A stretch of 64,000 nucleotides of DNA, from positions 16,065-80,064 of the forward strand of contig CAXFOB010000019.1 of NCBI GenBank assembly GCA_964004625.1, in the 5' to 3' direction. This document shows, in pieces, positions 58,228 through 64,000 of the stretch. Below the pieces are notes generated by a model, which was not told the DNA's origin, did not search any database, and worked only from the letters and a program-made list of their open reading frames with translations. The stretch's first letter is position 1. The number at the start of each line of letters is the position of its first letter. Source of the DNA: GCA-002697625 sp002697625 (GTDB taxonomy: Bacteria > Bacteroidota > Bacteroidia > Flavobacteriales > BACL11). The translations under genes and the position numbers were made by a program.

Positions 58228-59952
58228 CTACCTTTCCAAAATAGGAGCGTGATGAGATTTTATTCTTGCATCAATAACAGGAATAGAACAAGAAAAATGT
58301 TTATTCACAGTATCCGAATTAAGTCCATAAATATCATATGCAGGATTAGCACGAGTAAAAGTAACCCACAACCAATTAGATAAATCTTCACTAACAAAAT
58401 TAGAGTCATCTACTAAAGTAATAAGCCCTATCCCTTCCAAATTTTGTTGTTCTAAACTAAAGATCAAATCATCAATTTCTCCTTTTCCCTCAACAACTAA
58501 ACTTCCATTGATTACTAAATTAGGATTTTCAAATCCTGATGGAAGTGAAATCTCTGGAAGAGTATTACATAATTTTCTTTTTACATCTCCAGCAGCAGCA
58601 ACTACTACTTTCGACCCTTCATTTAAACCCTCTCCACTATAATCTAAAGTGTCAATTGTAGTTTTCGTCTGAAAATGTAAATCTCTTTGCCAATCTACCC
58701 TCTCTAAGAAATGGGTAAAATACTCCTGTTCATTATTTACATTAGGAGCATTCTCTTCATCACAGATAAATAGAAACTTTGCTAATGAAACTTGACCCGT
58801 TCCTAAAATACGATTGGCAATAGTCAATAACTCTTGTGGTCTTTTAGTAGGATTATATGGCGTGTATCTTTCACTTCCTACAGCAAGTAATAATGGATGA
58901 ACACCCGCTTCATCTACTGCATTTAAGGATTTTAACCCAGGTATTTCCTTCTCAATTGCCTTACCAGATATTTCATGAATAAGAGCTCCAAATTGAGAAT
59001 CCTCTTGTGGAGGACGACCCACAACAGTAAATGGCCAAATACCATTTTCCTTTGCATAAACCTTATGTATTCTCAAAACAGGGAAATCATGCTTTAAACT
59101 ATAATAACCTAAATGATCTCCAAAAGGCCCTTCTGGTTTTAAGTCTTGTGCATATAGTTCACCACAAATTACAAAGTCCGCATCTGCAGAAATAGTATAA
59201 CCATCCTTCTTTGCATATCTAAACCTCCTTTTTGCTAATACTCCTGCAAACGATAATTCTGACATCCCTTCTGGAAGTGGCATAACAGCTGCAAAGGAGT
59301 GTGCCGGAGGTCCTCCTACAAAAATAGAGACCTTCAGAGCTTCTCCTTTTGTAATGGCTTTCTTTTGATGTACTCCTATCCCTCTATGAATCTGATAATG
59401 CATTCCTACTTCCTCATTCTTCACATATTCATTACCTGAAAGTTGAATTCTATACATTCCCAGATTAGAATTTAATATCCCAGGATTTTCCACATCTTCT
59501 GAATATACTTGAGGTAAAGTAATAAAGGGTCCACCATCTTCCTTCCAACATTTTATTTGTGGTAAGTCTTCTATTTTGATTTCTTCAAATGATTTTGGAA
59601 ATCTTACTTTTTTAGGCAAAGAATAAATTCCATTTAAAACTATGAAAAGAGATTTTATAGGATTTTTTAACGCGTTTGTAGGGTTTAGTTTTATATCAAT
59701 TAAATCTTTTACTAAATCTATACTCTTTCGGAAAATGAATTTTCCTCTATCTAATGTTCCAAACAAATTCGAAACGGACCTGTACTTACTTCCTTTAACA
59801 TTTTCAAACAACAATGTTTTTTTTCCTTCCTTAAATTCATTCAAATGAATAGAAGCCATATCTAAATTAGGATTTACTTCTTCAGAGATAATTCTTACTT
59901 CTCCATTTTTTTGTAAATCTGAAACACACTGTTGTAAACTCTTATATGACAT
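58228..59952 (-). CDS. UbiD family decarboxylase (possible menaquinone pathway)
   Basis: The 574-residue protein has UbiD landmarks: IQLSGNEYVKNEEVGMHYQIHRGIGVHQKKA, KVSIFVGGPPAHSFAAVMPLPEGMSELSFAGVL, EGPFGDHLGYYSLKHDFPVLRIHKVYAKENGIWPFTVVGRPPQEDSQFG. The Glu-rich EGPFGDH region is where these enzymes bind the prenylated flavin cofactor. With MqnA in the same window it probably decarboxylates a late futalosine-pathway intermediate rather than a ubiquinone precursor, since Bacteroidota use menaquinone. It is monocistronic, directly downstream of the citrate synthase terminator. Confidence 0.85.
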   Translation of the reverse strand: MSYKSLQQCVSDLQKNGEVRIISEEVNPNLDMASIHLNEFKEGKKTLLFENVKGSKYRSVSNLFGTLDRGKFIFRKSIDLVKDLIDIKLNPTNALKNPIKSLFIVLNGIYSLPKKVRFPKSFEEIKIEDLPQIKCWKEDGGPFITLPQVYSEDVENPGILNSNLGMYRIQLSGNEYVKNEEVGMHYQIHRGIGVHQKKAITKGEALKVSIFVGGPPAHSFAAVMPLPEGMSELSFAGVLAKRRFRYAKKDGYTISADADFVICGELYAQDLKPEGPFGDHLGYYSLKHDFPVLRIHKVYAKENGIWPFTVVGRPPQEDSQFGALIHEISGKAIEKEIPGLKSLNAVDEAGVHPLLLAVGSERYTPYNPTKRPQELLTIANRILGTGQVSLAKFLFICDEENAPNVNNEQEYFTHFLERVDWQRDLHFQTKTTIDTLDYSGEGLNEGSKVVVAAAGDVKRKLCNTLPEISLPSGFENPNLVINGSLVVEGKGEIDDLIFSLEQQNLEGIGLITLVDDSNFVSEDLSNWLWVTFTRANPAYDIYGLNSDTVNKHFSCSIPVIDARIKSHHAPILER

Positions 59953-59963
59953 AGCCCAAAAAT

Positions 59964-59989
59964 AAAAAAGGAAGCCGCTTGAACTTCCT
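59964..59989 (-). terminator. Terminator after citrate synthase
   Basis: On the minus strand AGGAAG (59989-59984) pairs with CTTCCT (59974-59969) and is followed by a run of T. It lies 22 bases after the citrate synthase stop and separates it from the UbiD gene. Confidence 0.8.
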
Positions 59990-60011
59990 CTTTTTAAATA
60001 TTAATTAAAAA

Positions 60012-61298
60012 TTATCTGTCTTCAATAGAAACATATCTTCTTTCATTAGCTCCTGTATAAACCTGTCTTGGTCTCCCAATGGGTTCCTGATTCTCTCTCA
60101 TCTCCTTCCATTGAGCAATCCAACCAGGAAGCCTTCCTAAGGCAAACATCACAGTAAACATATCTGTAGGAATTCCTAATGCTCTATAAATAATTCCAGA
60201 ATAAAAATCTACATTAGGATACAAACCTCTTGCTTTAAAATACTCATCATTAAGAGCAACTTGTTCTAATCTTTTAGCAATATCTAAAACTGGATCTTCA
60301 ACACCTAATTCATTTAACACATCATCTGCTGCTTTCTTAATTATAGTTGCTCTTGGGTCAAAGTTTTTATAAACTCTGTGTCCGAATCCCATTAACCTAA
60401 AAGAATCTGATTTATCTTTTGCTTTAGCAACATATTTATCTACATCCCCTCCATCCTCTTTTATCTCTTCCAACATTTCAATTACTGCTTGGTTTGCTCC
60501 TCCATGAAGAGGTCCCCAAAGTGCTGCAATTCCTGCAGAAACAGATGCGTATAGACTCGCATGTGATGAGCCTACAATTCTAACAGTAGAAGCTGAACAA
60601 TTTTGTTCGTGATCGGCATGTAAGATTAATAATTTATCTATTGCTTTTGCAACAACTGGACTAATCTGTTTATTATTTGTAGGCAAACCAAACATCATAT
60701 GCATAAAGTTTGCGGTATAGCTTAAATCATTTTTAGGATACATTACTGGTTGACGCATTCTATTCTTATAACTCCAAGCTGCAAGAGTAGGTAGTTTTGC
60801 TATAGCTCTTATAATAGTTCCATTTATAGCTTCTTTTGATCTGTTTGGATCTAATGATTTTGGATAAAAAGCTGTTAAAGAAGAAACTAATGAAGCCAAA
60901 ACACCCATTGGATGAGATTTAGATGGGAAACCATCTAAAATTGATTTTACATCCTCGTGAACTAAAGAATGATGTGTAATTTCATTTATAAATTCATCTA
61001 ATTGACTTTTTGTAGGTAACTCAGCATAAATCAATAAAAATGCTACTTCAAGAAAAGTTGATTTTTCAGCTAATTCCTCAATAGAATAACCTCTATATCT
61101 CAAGACTCCTTCTTCACCATTTAAGAAAGTAATTGAACTTTCAGTAGAACCAGTATTTTTAAATCCTCTATCTAAAGTAATTAAACCCGACTGAAATCTA
61201 AGTTTACTTATATCTAGTGCATTTTCATTTTCTGTTCCTGTAACAACTGGAATCTCATATACTTTTCCATCATAGTGTAATTCTGCTTTCTTTCCCAT
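60012..61298 (-). CDS. gltA: Citrate synthase
   Basis: The 428-residue hexameric-type (type II) citrate synthase condenses acetyl-CoA and oxaloacetate. Catalytic residues lie in LILHADHEQNCSAST (His), LWGPLHGGANQAVIEML (His) and RLMGFGHRVYKNFDPRATI (Arg and later Asp). An N-terminal beta domain (HYDGKVYEIPVVTGTENE) marks the long Gram-negative class that can be NADH-regulated. It is 18 bases after enolase in the carA-eno-gltA operon. Confidence 0.96.
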   Translation of the reverse strand: MGKKAELHYDGKVYEIPVVTGTENENALDISKLRFQSGLITLDRGFKNTGSTESSITFLNGEEGVLRYRGYSIEELAEKSTFLEVAFLLIYAELPTKSQLDEFINEITHHSLVHEDVKSILDGFPSKSHPMGVLASLVSSLTAFYPKSLDPNRSKEAINGTIIRAIAKLPTLAAWSYKNRMRQPVMYPKNDLSYTANFMHMMFGLPTNNKQISPVVAKAIDKLLILHADHEQNCSASTVRIVGSSHASLYASVSAGIAALWGPLHGGANQAVIEMLEEIKEDGGDVDKYVAKAKDKSDSFRLMGFGHRVYKNFDPRATIIKKAADDVLNELGVEDPVLDIAKRLEQVALNDEYFKARGLYPNVDFYSGIIYRALGIPTDMFTVMFALGRLPGWIAQWKEMRENQEPIGRPRQVYTGANERRYVSIEDR

Positions 61299-61316
61299 TT
61301 TTTCTTTTTTTAATCT

Positions 61317-62609
61317 TTACTTCTTTATAAATTTGAAGTTTTTACCTCTGTAAATTGCCTGATCTCCAAGCATTTCTTCTATTCTTAATAACTGGTTATA
61401 CTTTGCTATTCTATCTGAACGAGAAGAAGAACCTGTCTTAATCTGACCACAATTAAGTGCAACTGCCAAATCAGCAATTGTAGTATCTTCTGTTTCTCCT
61501 GACCTATGACTCATAACAGAAGTGTAAGAACTATCTTGCGCCATTCTTACTGCATCTATAGTCTCAGTTAATGTTCCAATCTGATTAACTTTTATGAGAA
61601 TCGAATTTGCAATATTCCGATCAATTCCTCTAGACAACCTCTCTACATTAGTTACAAAAAGATCATCTCCAACTAATTGAACTTTATCTCCTATCCTTTC
61701 TGTTAATTGCTTCCATCCATTCCAATCATCCTCATCTAGTCCATCCTCTATGGATAAAATCGGATACTTTTCAGTCCAATCTTCCCAGAATTCAACCATT
61801 TTTTCAGGTGTTAATTTCTCTCCTGTTGATTGGTGAAAATGATATATATTCTCTTCAGTATTATAAAACTCTGATGCAGCAGCATCAATTGCAATATATA
61901 TATCCTCTCCTGGATTATATCCTGCAGATTCAATTGATTTTAATACTACTTCGATTGCTTGTTCATTAGATTCTAAATTAGGAGCAAAACCTCCTTCATC
62001 ACCCACATTAGTAGAATACCCTTGAGATTGCAATTCTGCTTTTAAATGGTGAAACACCTCAGTACCCATTTGTAATGCTTCAGAAAAAGAAGTAGCTCCT
62101 ACAGGCATTACCATAAATTCCTGAAAATCTATACTATTATCCGCATGTGAACCTCCATTTAATATATTCATCATAGGAATTGGTAATTCAATTGCACTTT
62201 TCCCTCCAATATAATTAAATAGTGATTTGTCAGATTCTTGAGCTGCAACCTTAGCACAAGCTAAAGATACTGCTAACATTGCATTAGCTCCTAAGTTTGC
62301 TTTATTTGGTGTTCCATCTAAATCTATCATCATTTGATCGATTAACGATTGTTCAGAAACATCAATACCTTTTAACGTGTTATTTATATCAATCTTTATA
62401 TTTTGAACAGCTTGTAGGACTCCCTTGCCTAAATAAGTATCTTTATCTCCATCTCTTAATTCTACAGCTTCATACTTTCCAGTTGAAGCTCCTGAAGGAA
62501 CTGCAGCTCTTCCTACTACTCCACTTTCTGTATATACTTCTGCTTCAACAGTAGGGTTTCCTCTTGAATCTAAGATTTGTCTTGCATGAATATGAGATAT
62601 TATTCCCAT
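61317..62609 (-). CDS. eno: Enolase (phosphopyruvate hydratase)
   Basis: The 430-residue enzyme converts 2-phosphoglycerate to phosphoenolpyruvate. It has ARQILDSRGNPTVEAEVYTESG, VPSGASTGKYEAVELRDGD, MNILNGGSHADN, the metal ligand region DAAASEFYN, SIEDGLDEDDW and the loop SVMSHRSGETEDTTIADLAV, all diagnostic. It is translationally coupled to carA (TAATG at 62609). The pairing of carA, eno and citrate synthase after the ribosomal operon is a conserved arrangement in Flavobacteria. Confidence 0.97.
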   Translation of the reverse strand: MGIISHIHARQILDSRGNPTVEAEVYTESGVVGRAAVPSGASTGKYEAVELRDGDKDTYLGKGVLQAVQNIKIDINNTLKGIDVSEQSLIDQMMIDLDGTPNKANLGANAMLAVSLACAKVAAQESDKSLFNYIGGKSAIELPIPMMNILNGGSHADNSIDFQEFMVMPVGATSFSEALQMGTEVFHHLKAELQSQGYSTNVGDEGGFAPNLESNEQAIEVVLKSIESAGYNPGEDIYIAIDAAASEFYNTEENIYHFHQSTGEKLTPEKMVEFWEDWTEKYPILSIEDGLDEDDWNGWKQLTERIGDKVQLVGDDLFVTNVERLSRGIDRNIANSILIKVNQIGTLTETIDAVRMAQDSSYTSVMSHRSGETEDTTIADLAVALNCGQIKTGSSSRSDRIAKYNQLLRIEEMLGDQAIYRGKNFKFIKK

Positions 62610-63712
62610 TAATTATTTTTTATACTATTTACAAAATCGTCAAATAAATACCTAGAATCGTGGGGACCTGGTGAAGATTCTGGATGATATTGAACTGAAA
62701 AACAGTTTTTATTTACCAATTTTATACCTTCAACCGTATCATCATTTAAGTTAATATGAGTTATCTCAACATGATTATTATTTAAAATATCTTCTTTTGA
62801 TATTCCAAAACCATGATTTTGAGAAGTAACTTCCGCTTTACCACTTGATAAATTCTGTACCGGATGATTAATTCCTCTATGTCCGTTATGCATTTTATAA
62901 GTTGAAATTCCTTCTGATAGTGCAAGCGCTTGATGCCCTAAACAAATTCCAAATACAGCTTTTCCATCTGATGTAATTTTCTTCACTTCTTCAATTACTT
63001 CTGGCATAGCAGATGGATCGCCAGGTCCATTAGAAAGGAAAAATCCATCTGGATCCCAAGATTTCATATCTTCATAAGAAGTGTGCATTGGAAAAACCTG
63101 AAGATAACATCCTCTTTCACTTAAACACCTTAAAATATTTCTTTTTACTCCTAAATCTAACACTGCAACTTTCAAATCAGACGACTCATCTCCTACAAAA
63201 TAAGGGTGTTTTGTTGAAACAGAAGAAGATAACTCTAATCCCTCCATGCAAGGAACTTTCTGTAATTGCTCTTTTAATGAATTAACATCTAAATTTACAT
63301 TTGATATAATTGCATTCATTGCTCCTTTATCTCTGATATGTTTCACTAAAGATCTAGTATCTACATCAGATATAACAACCTTGTTTTCTTTCTCAAAATA
63401 TTCTTGTAAGGACAGATCTGCTTTTGATCTAGAAAATCCTTGATTAAAGTTCTTACAAATTAATCCAGATATCTTCATTCCATCTGACTCAACTTCATCA
63501 TTATTTACACCATAATTACCAATATGAGCATTAGTAGTAATCATTAATTGGCCAAAATAAGATGGATCTGTAAACACTTCTTGATAGCCTGTCATTCCGG
63601 TGTTGAAACACAACTCACCAGTAGCTGTCCCTTTCGATCCTGCTGACTTTCCATAAAAGATTGTTCCATCTTCTAACACTAAAATTGCTTCTTTTTTCTT
63701 TTGATATTTCAT
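62609..63712 (-). CDS. carA: Carbamoyl-phosphate synthase small subunit
   Basis: The 367-residue glutaminase subunit supplies ammonia for carbamoyl phosphate, feeding arginine and pyrimidine synthesis. The N-terminal domain has LVLEDGTIFYGKSAGSKGTATGELCFNTGMTGYQEVFTDPSYFGQ; the amidotransferase domain has VFGICLGHQALALSEG with the nucleophile Cys and VQYHPESSPGPHDSRYLFDDF with catalytic His/Glu. carB is not in the window. It follows a terminator that closes the upstream gene. Confidence 0.96.
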   Translation of the reverse strand: MKYQKKKEAILVLEDGTIFYGKSAGSKGTATGELCFNTGMTGYQEVFTDPSYFGQLMITTNAHIGNYGVNNDEVESDGMKISGLICKNFNQGFSRSKADLSLQEYFEKENKVVISDVDTRSLVKHIRDKGAMNAIISNVNLDVNSLKEQLQKVPCMEGLELSSSVSTKHPYFVGDESSDLKVAVLDLGVKRNILRCLSERGCYLQVFPMHTSYEDMKSWDPDGFFLSNGPGDPSAMPEVIEEVKKITSDGKAVFGICLGHQALALSEGISTYKMHNGHRGINHPVQNLSSGKAEVTSQNHGFGISKEDILNNNHVEITHINLNDDTVEGIKLVNKNCFSVQYHPESSPGPHDSRYLFDDFVNSIKNN

Positions 63713-63729
63713 ATTTAGTCTAAAGTTAT

Positions 63730-63761
63730 AAAAAAAGGATAAAACAAAATATGTTTTACCC
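63730..63761 (-). terminator. Terminator between the rplQ-like gene and carA
   Basis: On the minus strand GGGTAAAACA (63761-63752) pairs with TGTTTTATCC (63746-63737), with one G-T wobble and a five-base loop, then a run of seven T. It lies 42 bases after the upstream stop and 18 bases before carA. Confidence 0.85.
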
Positions 63762-63802
63762 TTAAATTTATGTACTCATATTTTGTTTATTAATACCCTA
63801 TA

Positions 63803-64000
63803 TTAGTCCAACTTCTCTTTTTTTGAAGATTCATTCGATGCCTCTTCTTTTGTTTCTTCTTTAGAATCTACTACAGCAGATGACTCTTCAATTACTTCCT
63901 CTTCTTCTGAAGATTCATTCAATACCTCCTCTTTTGTTTCTTCTTTAGAATCTACTACAGCAGATGACTCTTCAATTACTTCCTCTTCTTCTGAAGATTC
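63803..64000 (-). CDS. rplQ: C-terminal end of a gene with acidic repeats, probably ribosomal protein bL17
   Basis: The last 65 codons of a minus-strand gene enter at the window edge and stop at 63805-63803. The sequence is strongly acidic and repetitive, ending KKEKLD, with each repeat unit reading roughly ESSEEEEVIEESSAVVDSKEET then KEEVLN. No globular domain is included. The identification as rplQ is inference from gene order (rplQ normally precedes carA-eno-gltA in Flavobacteria) and from acidic C-terminal extensions known in Bacteroidota bL17. Confidence 0.55.
   Translation of the reverse strand, partial: ESSEEEEVIEESSAVVDSKEETKEEVLNESSEEEEVIEESSAVVDSKEETKEEASNESSKKEKLD
63825..64000 (-). 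repeat. 84-bp tandem repeat encoding an acidic 28-residue unit
   Basis: Units start at 63825, 63909 and 63993, an exact 84-base period (28 codons, in frame). The two full copies differ at three bases; the third is cut by the window edge. The copy number is unknown because the array continues past base 64000. Confidence 0.95.

Noticed and set aside
1..64000. CRISPR arrays, insertion sequences, prophage or integrative element boundaries
   Set aside because: No regularly spaced repeats, transposase, integrase or phage structural genes were seen, and the one tRNA has no integrase or att-like repeat beside it.

Overview
The window is an AT-rich, gene-dense chromosomal stretch from a bacterium of the phylum Bacteroidota, most likely order Flavobacteriales. 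The evidence is the gene content (BT_3928-type DoxX/thioredoxin protein, DUF5606, DUF5777, DUF6356, DUF6438, CarboxypepD_reg-like TonB receptor, monomeric NADP isocitrate dehydrogenase), the order rplQ-carA-eno-citrate synthase, and many promoter boxes of the Bacteroidota type TAnnTTTG with few good Shine-Dalgarno sequences. MqnA plus a UbiD-family decarboxylase point to the futalosine route to menaquinone, which fits a flavobacterial lineage outside the classical Flavobacteriaceae; this placement is inference.

Layout. 1-8.5 kb: 5' end of ettA, a radical SAM protein, DUF6356, an MBL hydrolase, an Mpl-like Mur ligase, a secreted beta-sandwich protein, and a two-gene minus-strand unit encoding a membrane-anchored CotH-kinase protein and a phosphatase-like/tandem-OmpA protein with a 9-base G tract. 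8.5-18.5 kb: tRNA-Arg, a possible 24-residue hydrophobic peptide gene, then a long minus-strand operon (DUF1599, BT_3928, ABC permease, tpiA, prmA, a 1482-residue secreted protein, plsY, clpS). 18.5-31 kb: folP-cdaA; monomeric icd, M16 peptidase and dnaX; rpsF-rpsR-rplI; aconitase. 31-46 kb: an HsdR_N-type protein divergent from holA, a TonB receptor, pyrG-yidC-lipoprotein, mqnA-DUF456, purB, lhgO, a YceI/DUF5777/OB-fold envelope cluster and an MFS transporter. 46-51 kb: DUF5606, M3 oligoendopeptidase, a potassium-channel-like protein and an acyl-CoA ligase. 51-57 kb: marR-fadN-fadA-fadE, a fatty-acid oxidation operon with two palindromic operators shared with the divergent acyl-CoA ligase. 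57-64 kb: DEAD-box helicase, a tiny coupled ORF, UbiD decarboxylase, citrate synthase, enolase, carA, and the repeat-bearing 3' end of what is probably rplQ.

Much of the window is core metabolism and information processing: three TCA-cycle enzymes, two glycolytic enzymes, pyrimidine, purine and folate enzymes, replisome subunits and ribosomal proteins. The parts most worth a second look are the CotH/phosphatase-like/OmpA pair with its slippage-prone G tract, the marR twin operators, the two tiny ORFs (one beside a perfect 36-bp palindrome and the tRNA), the 1482-residue protein of unknown fold, and the altered pterin loop of FolP. I saw no CRISPR array, insertion sequence, prophage or integron.
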